Origin: an uncultured bacterium
GTDB taxonomy: Bacteria > Actinomycetota > Coriobacteriia > Coriobacteriales > Coriobacteriaceae
Direction of reading: 5' to 3'
Length of the DNA: 38,268 nt
Assembly (NCBI GenBank): GCA_905214105.1
Contig: CAJMKK010000014.1
Span: 1-38,268, forward strand
Position numbers and translations under genes: made by a program. The notes under the pieces are model-generated. The model ran no database searches and was not told the origin of the DNA. It was given only the letters and a program-made list of their open reading frames with translations. Of the stretch, positions 9,143 through 18,091 are shown one piece after another; within the stretch, counting starts at the first letter, position 1; every line of letters starts with the position of its first letter.

Positions 9143-10591
9143 TTAGCGGCGCTCGAGGACCGCTACGGTTTCGGTGTGGTCGGTATGGGGGAACATGTCG
9201 ACGGGCGTGATCTTGAGCAGGCGATAGCCTCCGTCGAGGAGCTGGTGCAGGTCGCGCTCTTGGGTCACAGGGTTGCAGCTGATATAGGTGATGCGGCGCG
9301 GCTTGAGTGCGCAGGCGGCTTCGAGGAACTCGGGGGTGGAGCCGGCGCGCGGCGGGTCGATGGAAAGGACATCGATCCGCTCGTTGTTGTCGGCGGCGTC
9401 CAGGATGTAATCGGTGGCGTCGTCGGCCATAAACCAAGCGCTGCGGGTGAGGCCGTTGAGCTCGGCATTGCGACGTGCGTCGGCAATGCCCGCCGGGTTG
9501 CGCTCCACGCCGAGCAGCATAATGCCGATGCCCTTGTCCTGGGCATCCTTCGCGGCGCACAGGCCGATGGTTCCGCTGCCGCAGTAAGCGTCCATAAGAA
9601 TATCACCCTGCTGCAGGTCCATGCCGTCAATGGCAAGTCGATAGAGCAGCTCGGTTTGCTGCGGATTGGTCTGATAGAACGCGGTGGGGGAGATATCGAA
9701 CTCGCAGCCGAGCAGCTGGTCGCGCATGCATTCGGCGCCATAGACGATACGAGTCTCCTCACCCAAGATGGCATTGCCGGGGCGACCGTTGATGTTCTGA
9801 GCGACGGTGACGATATGCGGATCGAGTGCGGCGACAGCCTCAAAGAACTCCTGCGCATGCGGCAGGTCGCGCTGAGCGGTCACGAGGGTGACCATAATCT
9901 GGTCGGTGCGCCAGCCGCAGCGAACGACAGCATAGCGAAGCAGCCCCAGATGCTTGTCTTCGTTAAAGGCAGGAATATGCAGACGTTCGGCCTCGCGAGC
10001 GATGCCGTTGAGAATCTGACGAGTGCCCGGCGCCTCGACAGGGCATTCAGGAACAGCAACGATCCTGTGCGTCCCACGTTCAAAAAAGCCGCAGCGGACA
10101 GCGCCCTCTTTGCCGGGAGCAAACGGAGTGGCAGCCTTATGACGAAAACCACGCGGCGCAGGATACTTGCCCGGGTCGCCCAGGGTAACACCCATACCGC
10201 GAATGGGATCAACGGCAACACCCTCGCGCTCACAGAGCTCAGCAAACAGCTCCTCCATAGCAGCCTGCTTGGCCGCCAACTGCTTCTTATAAGGACGATT
10301 GAGCGCCGTGCACCCACCGCAAGCTTTCATGATCGAACAGGGAGACTTGGAGTCCACAACCTTACGCGCAGACGAAACCGGATCTTTATGCGAGCGCTTG
10401 GAGCGAGTCTGAGATGCCTTATCCTCGCTCCGACGAGAACTGGGGCGCTTGGCCTTAGCCTTGCCCTTGGCCGACTTACCCTTCGCATCCTGAGACGACT
10501 TGGATTTCGTAGAAGATTTTTTCTCCTCCGACCCCTCAGCCGCCTCGATCAAAGCACGACGAGCCTTACGCTCCGCACGAGATTCTGCCAT
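9143..10591 (-). CDS. RNA (uracil-5-)-methyltransferase, TrmA/RlmD-like
   Basis: This enzyme of the TrmA/RlmC/RlmD family transfers a methyl group from S-adenosylmethionine to C5 of a uridine in rRNA or tRNA. The 482-residue protein has a lysine/serine/arginine-rich, probably disordered extension at residues 1-80, which may bind RNA. An Fe-S type cysteine set follows (C85, then CGGC at 91-94, and a later VPECPVE). The SAM motif is DAYCGSGTIGL, then SIDPPRAG, and the catalytic cysteine lies in YISCNPVTQERDL. The ATG at 10591 has GGAG seven bases upstream; a start 36 bases earlier has no such site. Exact target nucleotide (for example 23S U1939 or tRNA U54) cannot be told from sequence. Confidence 0.92.
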   Translation of the reverse strand: MAESRAERKARRALIEAAEGSEEKKSSTKSKSSQDAKGKSAKGKAKAKRPSSRRSEDKASQTRSKRSHKDPVSSARKVVDSKSPCSIMKACGGCTALNRPYKKQLAAKQAAMEELFAELCEREGVAVDPIRGMGVTLGDPGKYPAPRGFRHKAATPFAPGKEGAVRCGFFERGTHRIVAVPECPVEAPGTRQILNGIAREAERLHIPAFNEDKHLGLLRYAVVRCGWRTDQIMVTLVTAQRDLPHAQEFFEAVAALDPHIVTVAQNINGRPGNAILGEETRIVYGAECMRDQLLGCEFDISPTAFYQTNPQQTELLYRLAIDGMDLQQGDILMDAYCGSGTIGLCAAKDAQDKGIGIMLLGVERNPAGIADARRNAELNGLTRSAWFMADDATDYILDAADNNERIDVLSIDPPRAGSTPEFLEAACALKPRRITYISCNPVTQERDLHQLLDGGYRLLKITPVDMFPHTDHTETVAVLERR

Positions 10592-10939
10592 CAATAACTC
10601 CACTAATTCATGAATTAAAAGCTGCAAGCATTGTACCGTGCCAAGCTAGTGGACGATATGCAAGCGGCCATTTCATGTCAGCGATAAGTCCAACGACGTT
10701 TGCCCGGCGCGGGCGGGGAGCGGCGCGGAATTAAGTTTATCGCGAGTTCCGCACGCAAAGGAAAGCACTTAATGTGCTTTCCGTCTTGCGCAGGACTGTA
10801 GAGCAGGAAACTTAATTCCGCGCCGCTCCCCGCCCGCGCCGGGCAGGCACTCCCTTGTACTCTATCCCACTAAAGTGTATGATTCTGAACGTTACATGAC
10901 TCACTTTACCTAACTAAAGTGCTATCGAGGGGGAATACC
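10592..10939. other. Intergenic region between divergent methyltransferase and ABC transporter genes
   Basis: The region holds a large nested inverted repeat (10701-10845) and, to its right, an AT-richer stretch with a repeated ACTAAAGTG (10869-10877 and 10912-10920) that probably carries the transporter promoter. CTAAAGTG occurs twice about 43 bases apart and could be a regulator site. No small gene was seen. Confidence 0.6.
10701..10845. repeat. Large nested inverted repeat, 38-bp perfect arms
   Basis: The arms at 10701-10738 and 10808-10845 are exact reverse complements (38 bp, very GC-rich outside and AATTAAGTTT at the inner end). The interior holds a second hairpin, GGAAAGCAC (10760-10768) with GTGCTTTCC (10774-10782), closed by CGCAA/TTGCG. 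As RNA or cruciform DNA it would form a long stem with an inner stem-loop. It encodes nothing and lacks a T-run. It may be a repetitive extragenic element or a small non-autonomous mobile element. Confidence 0.85.
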
Positions 10940-11800
10940 ATGAATACCGATATGTCTCGTCGTCAGTTTGTTGGTCTAGCCGGCTCGCTCGCCACGGTGC
11001 TTGGCCTTGGTCTTGTCGGCTGCGGCGGTGGTGCTGGCAAGGGCTCCGCTGCTGGTTCTGCCGCGGCCAAGGATGTGAAGGGCGCCGCGGAGTCCAAGAA
11101 GCTCGTGGTGGGCTTTGACAAGTCCTACCCTCCGTACGGCTTTGTGGGCGATGACGGCGAGTACACGGGCTTTGACCTTGACCTTGCCAAGGCCGTTGCC
11201 GATAAGCAGGGCTGGGATGTCGATTACGAGGCCATCGATTGGGATGCCAAGGACACGCTGCTCAACTCCGGCGCCATCAACTGCATCTGGAACGGCTTTA
11301 CCATGGAGGGCCGCGAGGACGACTACACGTTCTCCGAGCCGTACATGCTCAATGAGCAGGTGCTCGTGGTCAAGAAGAACGCGGGTATCAAGAGCTGGGA
11401 CGATCTTGCCGGCAAGACCGTGATTACCCAGACTGATTCCGCTGCGCAGGATGTGCTCGAGGGCGACCAGAAGGATCTGGCCGCGACGTTTGCCACGCTC
11501 GATACCATCGGTGAGTACAACACGGCGTTTATGCAGCTCGAGAGTGGTGCGGTCGATGCCGTTGCCTGTGACCTCTCGATCGCTCAGTATCAGCTGGCCG
11601 CCAAGCCCGATGCCTATACGCAGCTTGATGAGCCGCTGTCCAGCGAACACTACGCCGTCGGCTTTAAGAAGGGCGACAGCAAGTCGGCCGACGCCGTGAC
11701 CGAGTCGCTCAAGGCGCTCTATGAGGACGGTACGGTCAAGGACCTGTGCGATAAGTATTCAAGCTATGGTCTTTCCTTCGACAACTGGGTGCTCAAATAG
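10940..11800 (+). CDS. Polar amino acid ABC transporter, substrate-binding lipoprotein
   Basis: This 286-residue protein is a family 3 solute-binding protein that captures a polar amino acid outside the membrane and passes it to the permease. The N-terminus has a twin-arginine-like MSRRQFVG and a lipobox LVGC with Cys28, so it is probably exported folded by Tat and then lipid-anchored, a combination known from Actinobacteria. The mature part has the family signature GFDLDLAKAVAD and the segment starting FDKSYPPYGF. The ATG at 10940 follows GAGGGGG. It is the first gene of a binding protein-permease-ATPase set. The ligand is not certain; glutamine, cystine or histidine-type ligands are possible. 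Confidence 0.92.
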   Translation: MNTDMSRRQFVGLAGSLATVLGLGLVGCGGGAGKGSAAGSAAAKDVKGAAESKKLVVGFDKSYPPYGFVGDDGEYTGFDLDLAKAVADKQGWDVDYEAIDWDAKDTLLNSGAINCIWNGFTMEGREDDYTFSEPYMLNEQVLVVKKNAGIKSWDDLAGKTVITQTDSAAQDVLEGDQKDLAATFATLDTIGEYNTAFMQLESGAVDAVACDLSIAQYQLAAKPDAYTQLDEPLSSEHYAVGFKKGDSKSADAVTESLKALYEDGTVKDLCDKYSSYGLSFDNWVLK

Positions 11801-11905
11801 CGGCTTTCCCAGGCACCCGATTTTGCCGTTCAAACCGTCGCTTGCGTACATTTAGTACGCGGCGCTCCTCTTTCACGGCAAACTCGGGCACCTGGGAAAG
11901 CCGCT
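11799..11905. repeat. Intra-operon long hairpin element
   Basis: Arms at 11799-11829 and 11875-11905 pair over 31 bp with about three mismatches and overlap the stop codon of the binding-protein gene. An inner hairpin (GCGTAC/GTACGC around 11844-11860) sits in the loop. The layout, outer stem plus inner stem, matches the element at 10701-10845 although the sequence differs. By analogy with malE-malF type REPs, it could protect the upstream mRNA and give more binding protein than permease. Confidence 0.75.
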
Positions 11906-11911
11906 TTAGCA

Positions 11912-12604
11912 TTGGGTTCGCTGTTCCGTTACTGTGAAAGAGAGCTTGGGTTGTCTATTCAGGTCATGATGCAGATGCTTGGCCAGGGATTCTTGGTCAG
12001 CTTGCAGCTGTTTGTGCTGACGCTGTTGGGGTCGATTCCGCTGGGAATTCCCGTGGCGTTTATGCGCATGAGCAAAATTGCGCCGCTTCGCTGGATCGCG
12101 CGCATCTATATTTCGGTCATGCGCGGCACGCCGCTTATGCTGCAGATGTTTGCGATCTACTTTGCCCCGTACTACGTGTTTGGCATCTCGCTCACGCCCG
12201 ATTCCAAATGGACGGCGTGCGTCGTGGCATTCATCATCAACTACGCCGGCTACTTTGCCGAGATCTATCGCTCGGGCCTGCAGTCGATTCCGCGCGGTCA
12301 ATATGAGGCCGCCGAGGTGCTGGGCTACTCGCGTCTGCAGACGTTTCTGTATATCGTGATGCCGCAGGTCGCCAAGCGTATTCTGCCGGCGATGGGCAAC
12401 GAGATCATCACACTGGTCAAGGACACGTCGCTGGCGTTTGCCATTGGCGTGGGTGAGATGTTCTCGACCGCCAAGGCGCTGGTCGCCTCGCAGGTGAGCA
12501 TGGTGCCGTTTGCGATTGCGGCGTTGATCTACTGGGTCTTTAACTTTGTGGTCGAGATGCTGCTGGGCGCTGCCGAAAAGAAGCTGGACTATTATCATGA
12601 CTAA
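11912..12604 (+). CDS. Polar amino acid ABC transporter, permease
   Basis: This protein of about 230 residues is the membrane-spanning subunit of a family 3 amino acid importer. Several hydrophobic helices are visible, starting with GFLVSLQLFVLTLLGSIPLG, and the cytoplasmic coupling loop with the EAA-like motif QYEAAEVLGYSRLQTFLYI is conserved and contacts the ATPase. The start is uncertain: TTG at 11912 is the first in-frame start, lacks a clear ribosome-binding site and lies just after the hairpin; ATG at 11966 is the alternative but would shorten the N-terminus to 212 residues. The gene overlaps the ATPase gene by eight bases, which implies translational coupling. Confidence 0.9.
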   Translation: MGSLFRYCERELGLSIQVMMQMLGQGFLVSLQLFVLTLLGSIPLGIPVAFMRMSKIAPLRWIARIYISVMRGTPLMLQMFAIYFAPYYVFGISLTPDSKWTACVVAFIINYAGYFAEIYRSGLQSIPRGQYEAAEVLGYSRLQTFLYIVMPQVAKRILPAMGNEIITLVKDTSLAFAIGVGEMFSTAKALVASQVSMVPFAIAALIYWVFNFVVEMLLGAAEKKLDYYHD

Positions 12605-13361
12605 CTCAGTGATGAAAATCGAAAGCGCGCGTAAGGCGTTTGGCGGCAATGAGGTGCTCAAGGATATCTCACTCGAAGTCAAGCGCGGTGAGGTCGTGGC
12701 GATTATCGGGCCTTCGGGTGGCGGTAAGTCCACGCTGCTGCGCTGCGCTACGCTGCTCGAGACACTCGACGGTGGCTCGCTTTCGTTTGGCGACCTTGCG
12801 GTTGCGACGGATGTGGGATCGGGCGCGGTCTATGCGAAGGGAGATGTTCCCAAGCAGGCGCGCTCGCGGTTTGGCTTGGTGTTTCAGAACTACAATCTGT
12901 TTCCGCACTATACCGTGATGAAAAACATCACCGACGCTCCGATCCGTGTGCTCAAGCGCCCGCGCGAGCAGGTGGAGGCACGTGCGTGCGAGCTGATCGC
13001 GCAGATGGGGCTTACGGGCAATGAGAACAAGGTGCCATGTGAGCTTTCGGGCGGCCAGCAGCAGCGCGTGAGTATTGCCCGCGCCCTGGCGCTCGACCCG
13101 GAAATCTTGTTCTTTGATGAGCCGACCTCGGCGCTCGATCCAGAGTTGACGGCCGAGGTGCTGCGCGTCATTAAAGACCTCGCCGCGCAGAATATGACGA
13201 TGGTGATCGTGACCCATGCGATGCAGTTTGCGCGCGATGTTGCCGACCGCGTGGTCTTTATGGACGGCGGCCGCATTGTCGAGGAGGGTCCTGCCGAGCA
13301 GGTTATCGACCATCCGCGTGAGCAGCGCACCCGTGAGTTCTTGAGCCGTATCGAGAGCTAG
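12597..13361 (+). CDS. Polar amino acid ABC transporter, ATP-binding subunit
   Basis: This 254-residue protein powers the importer by hydrolysing ATP at the inner face of the membrane. It has Walker A GPSGGGKST (38-46), a Q-loop at VFQNYNLFPHYTV, the signature LSGGQQQRVSIARAL, Walker B ILFFDEPTSALD and the switch histidine in VIVTHAM. The segment FQNYNLFPHYT is typical of polar amino acid importers such as GlnQ. The ATG at 12597 overlaps the permease stop; ATG at 12612 is a possible alternative start. A terminator follows 23 bases after the stop. Confidence 0.95.
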   Translation: MTNSVMKIESARKAFGGNEVLKDISLEVKRGEVVAIIGPSGGGKSTLLRCATLLETLDGGSLSFGDLAVATDVGSGAVYAKGDVPKQARSRFGLVFQNYNLFPHYTVMKNITDAPIRVLKRPREQVEARACELIAQMGLTGNENKVPCELSGGQQQRVSIARALALDPEILFFDEPTSALDPELTAEVLRVIKDLAAQNMTMVIVTHAMQFARDVADRVVFMDGGRIVEEGPAEQVIDHPREQRTREFLSRIES

Positions 13362-13383
13362 ACTCAACTATATATTGAGATGA

Positions 13384-13424
13384 AGCCGTCGCAGGTCTTA
13401 TGGTCTGCGGCGGCTTTTATTTGT
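13384..13424 (+). terminator. Intrinsic terminator of the ABC transporter operon
   Basis: GCCGTCGCAG pairs with CTGCGGCGGC with one G-U-type mismatch, followed by TTTTATTT. It closes the binding protein-permease-ATPase operon. Confidence 0.85.
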
Positions 13425-13658
13425 ATCGATGGGGTTTAATAATCCTCTCGCCTGCTCGCCCCATCCTCTCGCCGTCTGTATTCATACGCGTGCCGAAAGG
13501 TGTGCATGGATGGGCGGCTGCAAGGGTAGGGTGGTGGCATAGGACATTTGGAGGGTGAGTCGGCTCGGCTGCCGACCATGCTGCTCCCGGGACGGCACCG
13601 ACCGCGAACTCTCCCCGTTGGCGTCGCGCATTGCGCGCGGCCCTGCAAGGAGGTCATC

Positions 13659-15734
13659 ATGGGTGCTCCCAAGACCGGTAACGTAAGGAACGTGGTGCTC
13701 GTAGGCCAAGGCGGGGTGGGCAAGACTTCACTCGCCGAGGCCATGCTCCACCTTTCCGGCAAGACCGCCCGCCTGGGCGGCCACGACGGCACCAAGCCCA
13801 CGCTCGACTATGACCCCGAAGAGGTCAAGCGTGCATTTTCCATCTCGACGACCATCGCGCCGATCGACTGGAAGGGCGCGCGCATCAATGTGCTCGATGC
13901 CCCGTGCTACCCCGATTTTATCGGCGACGCCTTTGCCGCGATGAGCGTCTGCGAGACGGCTCTGTTTGTGGTCGACGCCGAGGCCGGCCCGCAGCCTACG
14001 ACGGTTAAGCTCTGGTATGCCGCCGAGGACCTACGCCTGGCACGCGCGGTGTTCGTAAACCGCCTGTCGCGCTCCGAGGCCAGCTTTGCGACCACGATGG
14101 ACCTGCTGCAGGAGCGCTTTGGCACGCGCCTGGGCGCCGTGACCCTTCCCTGGGGCGAGGGCGAGGACTTTGACGGCATCATCGACCTGGTGCGCATGAA
14201 GGCGCGCCACTGCAACGGCGCCGAGGCCGTTGAGTCGGAGATTCCCGAGGAGTATCGTGCCCAGGCCGAGGAGGCCCATGACCATCTGTGCGAGCTGGTG
14301 GCCGAGGCTGACGACGAGCTGATGATGAAATACCTGGAAGGCGAGGAGACGCTGACGCAGGAGGAGCTTGAAGGCCTGCTGTCTAAGGCGATCGCCGAGC
14401 GCATCTTTGTGCCGGTCTTTGCGGGCGATTGCATTAAGGAGCAGGGCGTCAACTCGCTGATGGACGACATCGCCACGTACTTCCCGGCGCCGACCGACTA
14501 CGGCGAGATGCCGCTCATCGATGGTGATTCGCTTAAGATTTCGAGTGACGATGACCGTCCGGTGGCGTTTGTGTTTAAGACGCTGGCCGATCCGCAGCAG
14601 GGCCGCATCAGCTTTATCAAGGTGCTGACGGGCACGCTTGAGCCGGGTCTTGAGTTGGTCAACGCGCGTACCCGCAAGAGCGATCGTTTGGCTCACTTGT
14701 ATGTGATGTGCGGCCGCGACATGACCGAGGTTGGCCATGCCTATGCCGGCGACATCATCGTGGCGCCCAAGCTGGCTGCCGAGACGGGCGATACGCTCTC
14801 GATTACCGGCAAGGTCGAGGCTGCGGCGTTTAAGTTCCCCAACTCGCAGTACCGCATCGCCATCGAAGCCGAGAACCGCGGCGACGAAGAGAAGCTCTAC
14901 ACGTTTATCGAGAAGGCCTGCAAGGCAGACCCGACCATGAGCATCGACCGCGACGAGGAGACCGGCCAGACCATCATCTCGGCAGTGGGCGAGGCGCAGG
15001 TTTCGGTGCTGCTCAATCGTCTGGAGGACCGCACCAAGGTTGCTGCCAAGAGCGTGCCGATCCGCATTCCGTATCGCGAGACCATCCGCCGCACGGCGAG
15101 CGCCCAGGGCCGCCACAAGAAGCAGACCGGTGGTGCCGGTCAGTACGGCGACTGCTGGCTGCGCGTGGAGCCGCTCATTGGGCCCGACGGCACGAGCGAC
15201 GGCTACGAGTTTGTGGATGAGGTCGTAGGCGGCCGCATTCCGCGCTCGCTGATTCCCGCCGTGGACAAGGGCGTCCAGGAGACCATGAAGGACGGCATCA
15301 TTGCCGGCTACCCGCTCACGGGCATTCGCGTCGCGGTGTACGACGGCTCGTATCACAGCGTCGACTCCAACGAGATGGCGTTCCGCGCGGCGGCACGCAT
15401 CGGCCTGCGCAAGGCATGCGCCGATGCCGACCCGGTGGTGCTGGAGCCCATCGAGGAAATCACGGTGACGATCCCCGAGAGCTACGCCGGCGCCGTGATG
15501 GGCGACATCTCGGCCTCGCGCGGTCGCGTGACGGGCATGGAGACCGATGAGCGCGGTGACACCGTGGTCATCGCCCAGGCGCCGCTGGCCGAGCTGACGG
15601 ATTACTCGACGCGCCTGCGCTCCATTACGCGCGGCACGGGTGACTTTACCATGAAGCCCGCTGGCTATGAGCAGGTTCCCTATGACGTTCAGGCCAAGCT
15701 GGTCGAGCGCTATGAGGAGGGCCGCGCCAAGTAG
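13659..15734 (+). CDS. Elongation factor G-like protein with eroded GTPase motifs
   Basis: This 691-residue protein has the full EF-G domain order: GTPase domain, domain II, and domains III-V with an RRTASAQGRHKKQTGGAGQYG-type domain IV start. The P-loop GQGGVGKTS (16-24) is intact. The G3 motif, DxPG in active translational GTPases, reads DAPC (80-83). The G4 motif, normally NKxD, reads NRLS (134-137), so the residues that select guanine are lost. It resembles the EF-G2 paralogues of Actinobacteria, which themselves lack part of the usual switch, but it is further diverged. It may bind the ribosome without normal GTP turnover; its role is unknown. The ATG at 13659 has a perfect AAGGAGG. The 297 bases upstream hold no recognised gene. 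Confidence 0.88.
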   Translation: MGAPKTGNVRNVVLVGQGGVGKTSLAEAMLHLSGKTARLGGHDGTKPTLDYDPEEVKRAFSISTTIAPIDWKGARINVLDAPCYPDFIGDAFAAMSVCETALFVVDAEAGPQPTTVKLWYAAEDLRLARAVFVNRLSRSEASFATTMDLLQERFGTRLGAVTLPWGEGEDFDGIIDLVRMKARHCNGAEAVESEIPEEYRAQAEEAHDHLCELVAEADDELMMKYLEGEETLTQEELEGLLSKAIAERIFVPVFAGDCIKEQGVNSLMDDIATYFPAPTDYGEMPLIDGDSLKISSDDDRPVAFVFKTLADPQQGRISFIKVLTGTLEPGLELVNARTRKSDRLAHLYVMCGRDMTEVGHAYAGDIIVAPKLAAETGDTLSITGKVEAAAFKFPNSQYRIAIEAENRGDEEKLYTFIEKACKADPTMSIDRDEETGQTIISAVGEAQVSVLLNRLEDRTKVAAKSVPIRIPYRETIRRTASAQGRHKKQTGGAGQYGDCWLRVEPLIGPDGTSDGYEFVDEVVGGRIPRSLIPAVDKGVQETMKDGIIAGYPLTGIRVAVYDGSYHSVDSNEMAFRAAARIGLRKACADADPVVLEPIEEITVTIPESYAGAVMGDISASRGRVTGMETDERGDTVVIAQAPLAELTDYSTRLRSITRGTGDFTMKPAGYEQVPYDVQAKLVERYEEGRAK

Positions 15735-15770
15735 CGTGTGGCTTTGTCTGCGCCACGCATGTCGATGTAC

Positions 15771-15804
15771 GGGCCGCTCTGGGTAATCCGGAGCGGCCCT
15801 TTTT
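15771..15804 (+). terminator. Intrinsic terminator of the EF-G-like gene
   Basis: GGGCCGCTC (15771-15779) pairs with GAGCGGCCC (15791-15799), followed by TTTTT. Confidence 0.9.
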
Positions 15805-15848
15805 GATTCCCGGTGGGGTTGCAAATCGGTTCTCGTCGTGGCTCGGGG

Positions 15849-16811
15849 CTAATCCCCCGAGGCCTGGTTGCGGCCGGTGGCGTAGTCGATCTGCACATGC
15901 GGCTGCAAGTTGTAGCAGTACACGTGGAAGCACAGGGTCTTGCCGTGGTCCTCGACCGATTGCGCCTCAAGTCGCACGCCACGGCAGACAAGTTCCTCTT
16001 CGTTGTACATGGGCGTGACGCGGTAGAGCACATGGTTGCCTGTGTCGTGGATGTAGTCGAGGATCTGCTCTTCAAACGGCAGCATGCCCGTTTCGTTGAG
16101 ATAGCGCGTGCCGGTGAGCAGATTCTTGCGGTTGGCGTTTTCGCCGCAGAGTGACCAGGCGATGAGGTGGCAGCGGTTGTAGAGGCTCTGGCCCGGAATA
16201 AAGTCGTAGCGCTGCTGGTGCCAACCGGCGGGATGGATGCGCGAGATGTCGCCGCGCTTGCCTTGGCCGAGCGATTCGGGTCCTATGCAGGCGAGCGCTT
16301 TGCGGGTACGGCCCAGGCTGTCGAGTTTAGAGAACTTCTTAAAGCAGCCCTCCTCGGTGGCTCGTTCGTATTCATCGAGCGTGAACGACGGCGTGCCGAG
16401 CGGATGCGTGCCGTCGGCGCGGAGGGCAACGTAGGGGTTGCCGGCGTAGTCGGGAATGCTGCTGAGATATACGCCGCGGGCGCGGTTGAGGTCGGGGTTT
16501 TCGACCTCGTCGATGGGGGTGGCGACGCTGTCCGCGGAAGCGTCATCGGTGTCGCTTGCGGCGGAATCGGGGCCATCGCCAGAGTCCTCGGAGCTCGCTG
16601 TTCCCGATTCGAGCCGGGCGACCAAGTCCGCTTCGTCGTCGGTACGGCTGGGACTCTCGTTTTGCTTCTCGGCCAGAGCCGCTGCCTGCTCATCGCTTTG
16701 CGGTGATAACAGCTTGGGCGCTCCGTCGAGCGATCCCGTAAACAGCGCAAACCCCAGCACCACGGCGGTGCCGATGGAAAGTGCTTGCTTGTAGGCGGAC
16801 TTGCGCGACAT
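15849..16811 (-). CDS. Membrane-anchored DNA/RNA non-specific endonuclease
   Basis: This 320-residue protein belongs to the DNA/RNA non-specific nuclease family, of which competence nuclease EndA is a member. The N-terminus has one hydrophobic helix (ALSIGTAVVLGFALFTG, about 10-26) that acts as a signal anchor. A Ser/Asp/Glu-rich linker follows to about residue 105. The catalytic region has NRCHLIAWSL, where His replaces the histidine of the DRGH motif context, then NRKNLLTGTRYLN with the metal-binding Asn. The final segment YRVTPMYNEEELV is typical. It is probably extracellular, with a role in nucleic-acid degradation or DNA uptake. The ATG at 16811 is the only sensible start. It stands alone, convergent with the EF-G-like gene. 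Confidence 0.87.
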   Translation of the reverse strand: MSRKSAYKQALSIGTAVVLGFALFTGSLDGAPKLLSPQSDEQAAALAEKQNESPSRTDDEADLVARLESGTASSEDSGDGPDSAASDTDDASADSVATPIDEVENPDLNRARGVYLSSIPDYAGNPYVALRADGTHPLGTPSFTLDEYERATEEGCFKKFSKLDSLGRTRKALACIGPESLGQGKRGDISRIHPAGWHQQRYDFIPGQSLYNRCHLIAWSLCGENANRKNLLTGTRYLNETGMLPFEEQILDYIHDTGNHVLYRVTPMYNEEELVCRGVRLEAQSVEDHGKTLCFHVYCYNLQPHVQIDYATGRNQASGD

Positions 16812-16940
16812 TGCGGCTCCTGGATAGACGGTTGGGAATCTACCAGTCTAGCAGGAGCCGGCAGAGGCCGTTCTGTCGAACAAATACTTAAGATTTGGGA
16901 CAAACGCCACTGGTTCATTTGCTTCATATTTGACGTATGG

Positions 16941-17951
16941 CTAGATCGAGGTGGAGTCGAGCCAGTTGAGCTTGCACTCGAGAATGCGCTGCTCGCCGGG
17001 TTGGCTGCTGCCGTCAAGCAAGGCGAGCAGCATCTCGGCCGCCTCCCTGCCTTCCTGGTCGACGGGCTCGATGATCGTGGAGACGGTCGGCGTGGTGAGG
17101 TTGGTCCAGTCTTCGCAGTTGAGTCCCAAAAGACCTATTTGCTGCGGAAGTAGATGGGCCATGGGTTGGAGGGCCTTGTAGACACGGGGAAGCGCCCATT
17201 GGTTTTGTACGAAGATGAGCGTGCGTTTGGCGGGGTTGAACTTGTATTTAAAGTATTCGGTGAGCTCGTTGATTGACGGCTTGTTGTGATCGATGGGGAT
17301 GGCTTTGTAGAGCTGCCCATTCGCGGCCAAGGCCTCGGCATATCCCTGAAAACGTTCCATGCGAGTGCGCATTTCGGTCATGTTGGCGGCGATGGAAAAG
17401 AAGTCTTCGTAGCCGGCGTCGAGAAGCGCCTGCGTGGCATTGTACACGCCGTCGTAGAGGTTGGTTTTGATCCAGCTGGTGCCTGGGCTGTAGATGGCCG
17501 CGTCAAAAAAGACGACGGGCTTGCCGGCGCGCTTGATGCGGTCGTGGACTGCCTTGAAATTTGCCGTGGGCTGGATGATAAAACCATCGACGCCCAGTGA
17601 GAGCATTTTGTCGACATACATGAGCTCGGTCTCGGGATTAAAGTTGCTCGTGCAAACGACCGTCTGGTAGCCCGCGGGGAGCATGACCTGCTCCATGCCG
17701 TTGAGGACGAGGCCCGCCCATTTGTTGGTGTTATCCAAGATGATGATGGCGATGACGTGGGTCTGCTTGCCGGTGAGCGTTTGCGCTTGGGCGTTGGGAA
17801 CGTATCCGAGTTCCTTGATGACGCGCGCAATCTTTGCCTGCGTCTTCTCGCTAAGCTTTTCTCGTTTGTCGTTGAGGTAATACGAGACGCTTGCCGTCGA
17901 GGTTCCCGCCTCTCGAGCGACGTCTGCGATCGTAACGCGCTGTTTTGCCAC
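16941..17951 (-). CDS. LacI-family transcriptional regulator of the adjacent PTS operon
   Basis: This 336-residue protein has the LacI-type helix-turn-helix at residues 4-23 (RVTIADVAREAGTSTASVSY), the hinge helix region around NAQAQTLTGKQT, and a periplasmic-binding-protein-like effector domain. The start is GTG at 17951, chosen because GGAAGGAG lies just upstream and the helix-turn-helix begins right after; an upstream ATG at 17984 would add 11 residues without a good site. It is divergent from the PTS EIIBC gene, so it most likely represses the 18367-24356 operon and responds to the imported sugar or its phosphate. Two candidate operators lie between them. Confidence 0.9.
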   Translation of the reverse strand: MAKQRVTIADVAREAGTSTASVSYYLNDKREKLSEKTQAKIARVIKELGYVPNAQAQTLTGKQTHVIAIIILDNTNKWAGLVLNGMEQVMLPAGYQTVVCTSNFNPETELMYVDKMLSLGVDGFIIQPTANFKAVHDRIKRAGKPVVFFDAAIYSPGTSWIKTNLYDGVYNATQALLDAGYEDFFSIAANMTEMRTRMERFQGYAEALAANGQLYKAIPIDHNKPSINELTEYFKYKFNPAKRTLIFVQNQWALPRVYKALQPMAHLLPQQIGLLGLNCEDWTNLTTPTVSTIIEPVDQEGREAAEMLLALLDGSSQPGEQRILECKLNWLDSTSI

Positions 17952-18091
17952 AGCGACTCCTTCCGACAGATGAGCATTTTCCAAGATGATGACTTTGAGT
18001 CTTGGTGAGGGATGCGCTTTGGTGAGCGACTTTTTCCTTTCATATGAGTATGCAACAAATGCGGTATATGGGTGGGGTCGAAATTTGTGGC

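Noticed and set aside
14031..15824. 597-codon minus-strand open frame opposite the EF-G-like gene
   Set aside because: Same shadow effect; it also runs through the EF-G terminator.
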